DNA of 64,000 bases from Pseudomonas fragi (lineage in GTDB: Bacteria > Pseudomonadota > Gammaproteobacteria > Pseudomonadales > Pseudomonadaceae): positions 1,984,001 through 2,048,000 of the forward strand of contig NZ_CP104861.1 in assembly GCF_025426255.1 (NCBI RefSeq). Reading direction: 5' to 3'. A program made the position numbers and the translations under genes. Shown here in pieces: positions 56,961 to 64,000 of the stretch. A model generated the notes under the pieces. The model saw only the letters and a list, made by a program, of their open reading frames with translations, did not search any database and was not told where the DNA came from. Within the stretch, counting starts at the first letter, position 1. Each line of letters starts with the position of its first letter.

Positions 56961-58169
56961 ATGAATTTGAATGACGTTGTAATCGTCTCCACCGCCCGAA
57001 CCGCCCTGACCAAATCCTTCCGTGGCTCGTTCAACGACACCGAAGCCCCGGTGCTGGGCGGCCATGTGGTACGTGCCGTGGTGGAGCGCGCGGGTATCGA
57101 GCCGGGTTCGGTGGAAGACGTGATCATGGGGGCAGCTGCGCAGCAGGGCACTCAGGGTTACAACATCGGGCGGTTGTGCGCCAACACCGGCGGTTTGCCC
57201 AACACCGTGCCGGGCATGGCGATTGATCGCATGTGTGCCTCGGGCCTGATGAGTATTGGCGTGGCGGCGAAAGGCATCATGACCGGGGAAATGTCGATTG
57301 CCGTGGCGGGTGGTGTCGAGTCGTTGTCGCTGACCCAGAACAAGTACAAAAACACTTACCGGGCACAATCCGAGGCGGTGCTTGAATGCATGCCGACGGC
57401 CTACATCCCGATGCTCGAAACCGCTGAAATCGTCGCTCGCCGCTACTCTATTAGCCGCGAAGTGCAGGACCAGTATTCCCTGCAAAGCCAGCAACGTACC
57501 GCCGCCGCCCAGGCCGCGGGTCTGTTCGCGGATGAAATCGTACCGCTGGCTGCGCGCAAGCTGTGCTTCGACAAGGAAGGCAAACCCAGTGGCTATCAGG
57601 ATGTAATCGCGGACCGCGACGAGTGTAATCGCCCGTCCACCACCCTTGAGGATTTGGCGGCACTCAAACCCGTGTGGAAAGATGGCAAATGGGTGCAGCA
57701 GGGTGAGTTCATCACCGCGGGCAACGCTTCACAATTTTCCGATGGCGCCTCTGCCGTGTTGCTGATGAGCCGTGCCGAAGCCAAACAGCGCGGGATCGAA
57801 GCGTTGGGCGTGTATCGCGGGATTGCCGTGAGCGGTTGTGCGCCGGAAGAAATGGGCATTGGCCCGGTGTTCGCGATTCCCAAGCTGCTCAAGCGGTTTG
57901 GCCTGACCGTATCTGACATTGACCTGTGGGAGATCAACGAAGCATTCGCCTGCCAGGTGGTGTACTGCCGCGACTTCCTGCAGATACCCAACGACCGCCT
58001 GAACGTCAACGGCGGGGCGATTTCCATTGGTCATCCGTTTGGTATGTCGGGTGCGCGGATGGTGGGCCACAGCCTGCTCGAAGGCCGCCGCCGTGGCGCC
58101 CGCTTTGTTGTGGTTGCCATGTGCATCGGCGGCGGCATGGGCGCGGCGGGGTTGTTTGAGCTGAACTGA
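56961..58169 (+). CDS. acetyl-CoA C-acyltransferase (thiolase)
   Basis: This 402-residue thiolase has the nucleophile Cys in [10 protein letters not shown] (about 90), [10 protein letters not shown] (about 327), [11 protein letters not shown] (about 357) and the second Cys in [14 protein letters not shown] near the end. It is a different branch from the FadA6-like enzyme upstream, so the pathway has two thiolytic steps or two chain lengths. The ATG at 56961 is preferred over a GTG at 56949. Confidence 0.93.
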   Translation: MNLNDVVIVSTARTALTKSFRGSFNDTEAPVLGGHVVRAVVERAGIEPGSVEDVIMGAAAQQGTQGYNIGRLCANTGGLPNTVPGMAIDRMCASGLMSIGVAAKGIMTGEMSIAVAGGVESLSLTQNKYKNTYRAQSEAVLECMPTAYIPMLETAEIVARRYSISREVQDQYSLQSQQRTAAAQAAGLFADEIVPLAARKLCFDKEGKPSGYQDVIADRDECNRPSTTLEDLAALKPVWKDGKWVQQGEFITAGNASQFSDGASAVLLMSRAEAKQRGIEALGVYRGIAVSGCAPEEMGIGPVFAIPKLLKRFGLTVSDIDLWEINEAFACQVVYCRDFLQIPNDRLNVNGGAISIGHPFGMSGARMVGHSLLEGRRRGARFVVVAMCIGGGMGAAGLFELN

Positions 58170-58204
58170 CAGTTTTTGATACTGGTGGGAGCCGGGCAAA
58201 ACCC

Positions 58205-58349
58205 GTAGCAGCTGCCGAAGGAACGAGGCTGCGTTCGGCGGCGAAGCCGTCGCAGAATCAGGCACTGCGGTCTGCCAGAAAAACCTTGCTCTCAGGGTTT
58301 ACGACGGCTTCGCCGCCGAACGCAGCCTCGTTCCTGCGGCAGCGGCTAC
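58205..58349. repeat. large REP-like inverted repeat overlapping an MFS stop codon
   Basis: Left arm 58205-58252 (GTAGCAGCTGCCGAAGGAAC..) and right arm 58302-58349 (..CTGCGGCAGCGGCTAC) are inverted copies of 48 bases with few mismatches. It separates the thiolase and the convergent MFS gene. The MFS stop codon (58346-58348) lies within the right arm. Confidence 0.9.
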
Positions 58350-59887
58350 ACGTTTGGATGCGCCACCGCGGACGCCATCTGCGGTATCGGCTTGCGCATC
58401 AGCGTCCCCACCACCAAAGCCCCGATCAGCCCCAGCACCCCCGCGACCCACAACACCAGGCTGAACCCGGTCACAAAGGCCCGGGTTGCCAGTGGCTCAA
58501 TCTGGGCTTGTGCCGCCAGCGGCAATTGGCTCAAGGCTCCCTGCATATCCCCGGCCACCACCCGCGAAGCAATAAAGTGACTCTGCTCCAGCCATTGCCC
58601 GGCATCCTGCTGAAGGCTGGTCTGCAGGTTTTGCTCCGTGTGGCTGCCGAGCAAGGCGCCAAACACCCCAATCGCCAACACAATGGCGCTGAAGCGCATG
58701 GTGGTGCTCATGCCGGAGGCCATGCCCACACGGTCGCGGGGAACGCAGGCCATGATGTTTTTCTGGGTATCGCCATTGAGCAAGCCGGCCCCGGCACCTG
58801 TCACCGCCGTGGTCAGGGCAAAACTCAGGTAACCGCCATGGTCTACCGCCCAAGCGCTGAGCAAGTTGCCGCAACCGACCAAGGTCAAACCGGCAGCCAT
58901 CATACTGGCCGGGCTGAAGCGCGACGCCAGGCGAGCGCCGATACGTGGGCAAATCAACATGGTCAAGGCAAACGGCAACATACCCAGGCCTGACGTGACT
59001 GCACTGAACCCCAAGCCGTTTTGCAAATAAAACGGCAGCAAGGTCATCATCACCTGAGCACAGCCCGCATAGGCAAACATGCCCAGCAGAGCGCCGATAA
59101 AACGCGGGTGGCGGAACAGTTGCAGGTCAATCATTGGGCGGCGCTGCATGGCTTCGATCATTACAAACAGGCCCAGCAGCAGCACCCCGGCACATATTCG
59201 GGCATAGGTCAGCGGGTGGTTCCAGCCAATGCGGTTGGCTTCGATCAAGCCCCAGATCAGGCACAGCAAGCTGGCGCTGAAGGCCAGGCTGCCCCAAGGG
59301 TCGAGCCGGGCCGATTGCGGGTCGCGAGACTCGGCAATGGCATGCCTGACCAGCAGCATCAGCAGCAAGCCAACCGGCAAGTTGAGATAGAAAATCCAGC
59401 GCCAGCCCAGGTACTCGGTGATCAGCCCGCCGAGGGTCGGTGCCGCCGTCATGGCCACGCCCATACACGCCCCCCAAAAGGCCCAGGCTTTGGCTCGTTC
59501 GACTTCGTCGTGGAAGGCATGCCCGATTGAGGCCAGCGCCGAGGTCAGTAGCAAGGCTGCTCCCACGCCTTTTACGGCGCGGGCGATTTCCAGTAACAGG
59601 CTGTTGGGTGCCGCGCCACAGCCGAGGGACGCGAGGATGAAAATGCTCAAGCCCCACAGCAGGGTACGCTTGCGCCCGAAGCGGTCGGCAATGCTCCCGG
59701 CAGGCAGCAACAAGGCGGCAAACGCCAGCATATAAGCGCTGACCACCCATTCGATATCGACAAAGCTGGCCCCCAGATCCCGGGCGATGCTCGGCAGGGT
59801 GACCGCGACAATATTGGTGTCGAGCACGATCAGCGAACAGACCCCGCTGGCGGTCAGCAGGGTCAGGCGTGGGCTTACAGTCTTCAT
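58346..59887 (-). CDS. MFS multidrug transporter, DHA2 (EmrB/QacA) family
   Basis: This 513-residue inner-membrane protein has about fourteen hydrophobic segments. LDTNIVAVTLPSIARDLG in helix 1 and GSIADRFGRKRTLLWGL between helices 2 and 3 mark the DHA2 family. WRWIFYLNLPVGLLLMLLV is typical of helix 6. It should be a proton-driven exporter of drugs or metabolites. It is divergent from a LysR-type regulator, and its stop codon lies in a REP-like repeat, so the last residues may have been altered. Confidence 0.93.
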   Translation of the reverse strand: MKTVSPRLTLLTASGVCSLIVLDTNIVAVTLPSIARDLGASFVDIEWVVSAYMLAFAALLLPAGSIADRFGRKRTLLWGLSIFILASLGCGAAPNSLLLEIARAVKGVGAALLLTSALASIGHAFHDEVERAKAWAFWGACMGVAMTAAPTLGGLITEYLGWRWIFYLNLPVGLLLMLLVRHAIAESRDPQSARLDPWGSLAFSASLLCLIWGLIEANRIGWNHPLTYARICAGVLLLGLFVMIEAMQRRPMIDLQLFRHPRFIGALLGMFAYAGCAQVMMTLLPFYLQNGLGFSAVTSGLGMLPFALTMLICPRIGARLASRFSPASMMAAGLTLVGCGNLLSAWAVDHGGYLSFALTTAVTGAGAGLLNGDTQKNIMACVPRDRVGMASGMSTTMRFSAIVLAIGVFGALLGSHTEQNLQTSLQQDAGQWLEQSHFIASRVVAGDMQGALSQLPLAAQAQIEPLATRAFVTGFSLVLWVAGVLGLIGALVVGTLMRKPIPQMASAVAHPNV

Positions 59888-59959
59888 GGACGCAACTCCC
59901 CGGCAAGCTCAGGCATTACTTTGCAGGCAATTAATTTTACGGGCATGCTCGGTTCCTCC

Positions 59960-59979
59960 AGTGTGGCGATGGCCACAGT
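59960..59979. promoter_or_regulatory. candidate LysR-type operator
   Basis: AGTGTGGC-GATG-GCCACAGT is a near-perfect inverted repeat in the 161-base gap between the MFS start (59887) and the LysR start (60049). The spacing suits a LysR-type recognition site, which often has a dyad with T and A ends. No experiment-like evidence is visible. Confidence 0.4.
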
Positions 59980-60048
59980 GTAGGGCTGGGCGTTGGCTGG
60001 TTTGTTAGCTGACAGCCTGAACTTCATTACCTTTGAGCTAATGCTGCT

Positions 60049-60915
60049 ATGGATATACGCCATTTCCGTTATTTCCTGGCCGTTGCCCAGCAACGCAACT
60101 TCACCCGTGCTGCCGAAGTACTGGGAATTGCGCCGCCAACCTTGACGCGGCAAATCCAGGATCTTGAACACGCCTTGGGCGTACGTCTGTTTGTGCGCCA
60201 GCAGCGTCAGGTCAGCCTGACTGAAGCGGGCCAGGCGTTATTGCCCGAGGCTGAGGCCACCGTGCGCCAGTTCGAGTTTGCCCAGCGCAATGCACAGCGG
60301 GCCGGGCGCGGCGAGACGGGCCATATCGAATTGGGATATGTAGCATCGGCCGTGTATTCGGGGGTGTTGCAGCAACAGGTGCAGGCATTTTCGAGTGCGT
60401 GTGCCGAGGTTAGCCTGAGCGTACGAGAGGCGCCGATGGCCGGCTTGCCTTCGATGGTTGCCGAAGGGCGCTTCGACCTGGGCTATGTGCGCTCTCCCAT
60501 GACTTTGCCACAAGGTCTGGAAGCGATTCGTCTCAAGGCTGAGGGCTTTGTTTTGGCGCTGGCGGCTGACAGCTGGCTGGCGCGCCTTAAAAGCGTCAGC
60601 GCGGCGCATTTGCAAAACGAGACATTTATCTTGCCCGAGCAAATCAGCGGCACCTTGCACGTGGCTGCCCAAGGAGGTTACGCGCCCAGGCTGGGTGCCC
60701 AGCCGGGTGGCCTGGTGGCGGTGATCGCGCTGGTATCGTTGCGCCAAGGGGTGGCGGTAGTGCCGGCATCGGTGGTCGGTCATATCAGCCTGCCGAATGT
60801 ACTCTACCGGCCGATCGAGGGTTGTGACGCGCAGTCATGGTTGTCGTTGATCCACCGCCGGTTCGAAAAGTCGGCGGTGGTGACGCGTTATATCGAACAG
60901 GTCAAGCGCTTCTGA
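60049..60915 (+). CDS. LysR-family transcriptional regulator
   Basis: This 288-residue protein begins with the canonical MDIRHFRYFLAVAQQRNFTR and a winged helix-turn-helix (AAEVLGIAPPTLTRQIQDLE). It has an effector-binding domain from about residue 90. It is divergent from the DHA2 exporter, so control of that gene is likely. The inducer is unknown; the type is similar to regulators of aromatic or drug-efflux genes. Confidence 0.93.
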   Translation: MDIRHFRYFLAVAQQRNFTRAAEVLGIAPPTLTRQIQDLEHALGVRLFVRQQRQVSLTEAGQALLPEAEATVRQFEFAQRNAQRAGRGETGHIELGYVASAVYSGVLQQQVQAFSSACAEVSLSVREAPMAGLPSMVAEGRFDLGYVRSPMTLPQGLEAIRLKAEGFVLALAADSWLARLKSVSAAHLQNETFILPEQISGTLHVAAQGGYAPRLGAQPGGLVAVIALVSLRQGVAVVPASVVGHISLPNVLYRPIEGCDAQSWLSLIHRRFEKSAVVTRYIEQVKRF

Positions 60916-61036
60916 TTGGTCGAATCCAACTGCAGGATTTTGTCGTTTACATGGATGCGTCAGAACCTGGAAGCAGTACAATCGCGCCCCCTTACCGAGC
61001 ATGGATGCTGTTCGGCACACGTTCACGAGAAGGTCC

Positions 61037-63133
61037 ATGGTGTCTGCAACTTACTCTCCCTCGCTGGTTTTGATTTCCCTGTGTGTCGCCATTCTGGCGT
61101 CGTACACAGCCCTTGATCTGAGCGGCCGTATTGCCACGGCGCGAGGCCGCAGTGTGTACCTGTGGATCGGTGGCGGCGCACTGGCCATGGGCTTTGGTGT
61201 GTGGTCGATGCACTTTATCGGGATGCTCGCGCTGGAGTTGCCGCTGGAGTTGGGTTACGACCTGGGGCTTACTCTGTGGTCATTACTGGTGGCTATTCTG
61301 TCGTCCGGCTTTGCCTTGTGGCTGGTCAGCCAGCCGCGACTGCCTGCGCTGCAACTGTTGTTCGGTGCCTTGATCATGGGCTCGGGCATTAGCGCCATGC
61401 ACTACAGCGGTATGGCCGCGTTGCGCATGCAGCCGGGGATTGATTACGACCCGACGCTGTTTGGCCTGTCGCTGCTGATTGCGGTGGGGGCTTCGGCAGC
61501 CGCGTTGTCGATTGCGTTTCATCTGCGCAAGCAAACCCCTTACGTGCGTCTGGTACGCGGCGGGGCGGCGGTGATCATGGGCCTGGCGATTGTCGGTATG
61601 CATTACACCGGCATGGCTGCGGCGAGTTTCCCCCCCGGCAGTTTTTGCGCTGCCGCCGTGGACGGTCTGAGTGGCAAGGGGCTGGATAATCTGGTGCTGG
61701 TGTCCAGCCTGGCCGTGTTGGTGATTGCGTTGCTGACCTCGGTTTTTGACGCCCGGCTCGATTCCCGCACTGCCGCTCTGGCGGACTCATTGACCCTGGC
61801 CAATGAAGAGCTGACCCAATTGGCACTGCACGACACCCTGACCGGACTGCCCAATCGCATCCTGTTGGCTGACCGTATCGCTCAGGCAATGAGCAAGGTG
61901 ACGGAGCAGGGCGGGTGTTTCTCGCTGATGTTTATCGACCTCGACGGTTTTAAGCCGGTGAACGATGCCTTCGGTCATCATCTGGGCGACCGCTTGCTGC
62001 GTGAGGTGGCCTTGCGTTTGCGCGAGCAGTTGCGCAGCCAGGACACCCTGGCACGCATTGGCGGGGACGAGTTTGTATTGCTGGTGCGTTTGCTTGAGCC
62101 CGATGATGCGCCGCAAGTGGCTGCGCGGCAGGTCGGGCTGTTGTCCAAGGCATTCCGGGTCGACGATCATGACTTGCTGATTTCCGCGAGTGTCGGTATT
62201 GCGCTGTACCCTGGTAACGGCCTGACCGCCGAAGAGTTGCTGATGAACGCCGATGCGGCGATGTATCACGCCAAGGGCGCGGGCAAAAATGGCTACAGTT
62301 TTTTCGATGCCTCGATGAACATCAACGCCCGCAAGCAACTGCAATTGCTGCAAGACCTGCGTCAGGCTCTGGTGTTGCAACAGTTTTGCCTGCATTACCA
62401 ACCCAAGTTCGACGCCAGCAATGGCCTGCCGGTAGGGGCTGAAGCCCTGCTGCGCTGGGAGCATCCGCAGCAGGGATTGCTGTTGCCAGAGCACTTTATC
62501 GCCCTCGCGGAAAAAACCGGCCTGATCATTCCCATTGGCGATTGGGTGCTCAACGAAGCCTGCCGCCAGATGCGTGTGTGGTTCGATCAGGGCTATAGCC
62601 ACTGGCGTATCGCAGTCAACCTGTCGGCGCTGCAGTTCTGCCATTCGGGGCTGGTCGACAGTGTGGTCGCAACGCTGGAGCGGCACCAGTTGCCAGCCAA
62701 CAGCTTGACCCTGGAAATCACCGAAACCACGGCCATGAGCGACGCCGATGCGAGCATGGTGGTGTTGCAGCGCCTGTCGCAGATGGGTGTTGACCTGTCT
62801 ATTGATGATTTCGGTACCGGCTATTCCAGCCTGATGTACCTCAAACGTCTGCCCGCCAATGAATTGAAAATAGACCGTGGTTTTGTGCGTGATCTGGAGC
62901 ATGACAGCGATGATGCTGCGATTGTTTCGGCCATTGTTGCACTGGGCCAGGCACTGGGCCTGCGAATTGTGGCCGAGGGCGTTGAAACCGATACCCAACA
63001 AAGCTTTTTGACCACGCTGGGCTGTGATGCCTTGCAGGGTTATCTGCTGGGCCAGCCGCTTCCGGCCAATCAGTTTATGGTCGATATTCATCGCGCAGAG
63101 GACCTGAGCGCTGGTAAACCGGCGGCGACCTGA
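61037..63133 (+). CDS. membrane MHYT-GGDEF-EAL c-di-GMP signalling protein
   Basis: This 698-residue protein has an N-terminal MHYT sensor of about seven helices (1-245) with repeats MHFIGM, MHYSGM and MHYTGM, thought to bind copper and sense oxygen, CO or NO. A GGDEF domain follows (about 270-425) with an intact ARIGGDEF site and an RSQD inhibitory site five residues before it. The EAL domain (about 440-690) has AEALLRW, the DDFGTGYSSL loop and NELKIDRGFV, so both activities may be intact. The ATG at 61037 has AAGGT upstream. Confidence 0.92.
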   Translation: MVSATYSPSLVLISLCVAILASYTALDLSGRIATARGRSVYLWIGGGALAMGFGVWSMHFIGMLALELPLELGYDLGLTLWSLLVAILSSGFALWLVSQPRLPALQLLFGALIMGSGISAMHYSGMAALRMQPGIDYDPTLFGLSLLIAVGASAAALSIAFHLRKQTPYVRLVRGGAAVIMGLAIVGMHYTGMAAASFPPGSFCAAAVDGLSGKGLDNLVLVSSLAVLVIALLTSVFDARLDSRTAALADSLTLANEELTQLALHDTLTGLPNRILLADRIAQAMSKVTEQGGCFSLMFIDLDGFKPVNDAFGHHLGDRLLREVALRLREQLRSQDTLARIGGDEFVLLVRLLEPDDAPQVAARQVGLLSKAFRVDDHDLLISASVGIALYPGNGLTAEELLMNADAAMYHAKGAGKNGYSFFDASMNINARKQLQLLQDLRQALVLQQFCLHYQPKFDASNGLPVGAEALLRWEHPQQGLLLPEHFIALAEKTGLIIPIGDWVLNEACRQMRVWFDQGYSHWRIAVNLSALQFCHSGLVDSVVATLERHQLPANSLTLEITETTAMSDADASMVVLQRLSQMGVDLSIDDFGTGYSSLMYLKRLPANELKIDRGFVRDLEHDSDDAAIVSAIVALGQALGLRIVAEGVETDTQQSFLTTLGCDALQGYLLGQPLPANQFMVDIHRAEDLSAGKPAAT

Positions 63134-63199
63134 CAAATCAAACCCTTGACGGTTATGCTGGCGGCCAGATTTGAAATGTTGAGTGGGGAGCGTACTTTT

Positions 63200-63946
63200 A
63201 TGGACAAAGTTATCGTGATCACCGGTGGCAGCCGTGGCATAGGCGCCGCAACAGCAGTACTGGCGGCGCAGCAGGGCTATCGAATTTGCATCAACTATCT
63301 GGCTGATGTTGCGGCTGCCCATGAAGTGCTGGCCCAGGTTCAGGCTTTGGGCGCAGAAGCTATTGCGGTGCGCGCCGATGTCAGCGACGAAGAGGAAATC
63401 ATTCGTCTGTTTATCGAGGTTGACGAGCGGTTGGGGCCGGTCACGGCACTGGTCAACAACGCTGGCACCGTGGGGCTCAAGTCACGGGTCGACGAACTGT
63501 CCGAGTTGCGCATCATGCACACCCTGAAAACCAACGTGCTTGGCCCGATCTTGTGTGCCAAGCATGCCGTGCTGCGCATGTCGCCCCGCTACGGTGGGCA
63601 GGGCGGCAATATCGTCAATGTGTCATCGGTAGCGGCACGCTTGGGTTCGCCCGGCGAGTACGTCGACTACGCTGCCTCCAAGGGCGCGCTGGACACTTTC
63701 ACCGTGGGCTTGTCCAAGGAACTGGCGGGCGAGGGGATTCGGGTCAACGCGGTGAGGCCAGGCTATATCTACACCGACTTCCACGCCTTGAGTGGCGATC
63801 CCGGGCGGGTCAGCAAACTTGAACCGATCATCCCCATGGGCCGGGGCGGGCGTGCTGAAGAAGTAGCCGAGGCGATTATCTGGCTGCTGTCGGACAAGGC
63901 TTCCTACACCACCGGCACCTTTCTGGATCTGGGCGGCGGTCGGTAA
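63200..63946 (+). CDS. SDR family oxidoreductase (FabG/glucose-dehydrogenase-like)
   Basis: This 248-residue SDR has TGGSRGIGAATA (about 8), NNAGT (about 88), the active Ser in NVSSVAARLGSPGEYVDYAASKGA (about 140, Tyr-X3-Lys) and a normal C-terminal segment TGTFLDLGGGR. Substrate unknown. GGGGAG precedes the ATG at 63200. It is 66 bases after the signalling gene. Confidence 0.9.
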   Translation: MDKVIVITGGSRGIGAATAVLAAQQGYRICINYLADVAAAHEVLAQVQALGAEAIAVRADVSDEEEIIRLFIEVDERLGPVTALVNNAGTVGLKSRVDELSELRIMHTLKTNVLGPILCAKHAVLRMSPRYGGQGGNIVNVSSVAARLGSPGEYVDYAASKGALDTFTVGLSKELAGEGIRVNAVRPGYIYTDFHALSGDPGRVSKLEPIIPMGRGGRAEEVAEAIIWLLSDKASYTTGTFLDLGGGR

Positions 63947-63978
63947 GATGTAAAAACTCTGTTCCAGGTCAAGCCTTT

Positions 63979-64000
63979 AGTGGGAGCGAGCCTGCTCGCG
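63979..64000. repeat. REP element, cut by the window end (copy C, inverted)
   Basis: AGTGGGAGCGAGCCTGCTCGCG is the left arm of the common REP family and continues past the window. The preceding bases 63949-63978 (CTCTGTTCCAGGTCAAGCC..) are the inverse of the right flank of copies A and B. Confidence 0.85.

Noticed and set aside
61787..63322. 511-codon minus-strand reading opposite the GGDEF-EAL gene
   Set aside because: Antisense shadow of the signalling gene; no domain or start signal.

Overview
The window is a bacterial chromosome segment of the Pseudomonas type, probably the fluorescens/fragi branch. The evidence is GC-rich coding DNA with Pseudomonas codon habits, many REP/REPIN-type palindromes of the form GTGGGAGCGAGC..GCTCGC, and several Pseudomonas-typical loci: glgA/malQ/glgX, muxABC-opmB, an orphan ccoN/ccoQ pair, and DUF1302/DUF1329/RND sets. 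I see no tRNA, rRNA, CRISPR array, prophage or intact insertion sequence. All family names come from reading the proteins; no database search was run.

Layout. 0-8.3 kb: glycogen/alpha-glucan metabolism (glgB 3' part, an EEP-family hydrolase, glgX, a DUF2934 protein, malQ, glgA). The treY and treZ genes that usually lie within this Pseudomonas operon are absent. 8.8-17.2 kb: housekeeping and small envelope genes (DUF411, a DUF4946-like protein, a serine/threonine-type permease, transaldolase, a DUF3313 lipoprotein, a beta-barrel protein, thiol peroxidase). This stretch also holds two decayed genes: an ECF sigma remnant and a cbb3-oxidase ccoN carrying about five frameshifts beside its intact small partner. 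17.5-26.5 kb: a four-gene tripartite efflux operon (muxABC-opmB), each gene overlapping the next by 4 bp. 26.6-35.9 kb: accessory genes (diguanylate cyclase, HPP membrane protein, a MmyB-type regulator divergent from an MFS/SnoaL pair, a DksA-like protein, an orphan DUF2235 hydrolase and several small unknowns).

36-58.2 kb is the most distinctive part. An RND/MMPL exporter, a DUF1329 protein and a DUF1302 outer-membrane protein form a transport set for hydrophobic compounds. Two tandem pairs of acyl-CoA dehydrogenases, an enoyl-CoA hydratase/hydrolase, two thiolases, two SDRs and a MaoC hydratase form a beta-oxidation set. Several of these proteins closely resemble, from memory, enzymes of steroid C/D-ring degradation (FadE30, FadE31, FadE32, EchA20, FadA6, IpdF). 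The set is split by a four-gene alternate chaperone/usher (CS1/Cbl-type) pilus operon and a PadR regulator at 44.7-50.2 kb. The hallmark partners FadD3 and IpdABC are not in the window.

58.3-64 kb: a DHA2 MFS exporter with a divergent LysR regulator, a membrane MHYT-GGDEF-EAL signalling protein, and a FabG-like SDR. REP-type inverted repeats sit in at least a dozen gaps, and one appears to have been read into the 3' end of the RND exporter gene.
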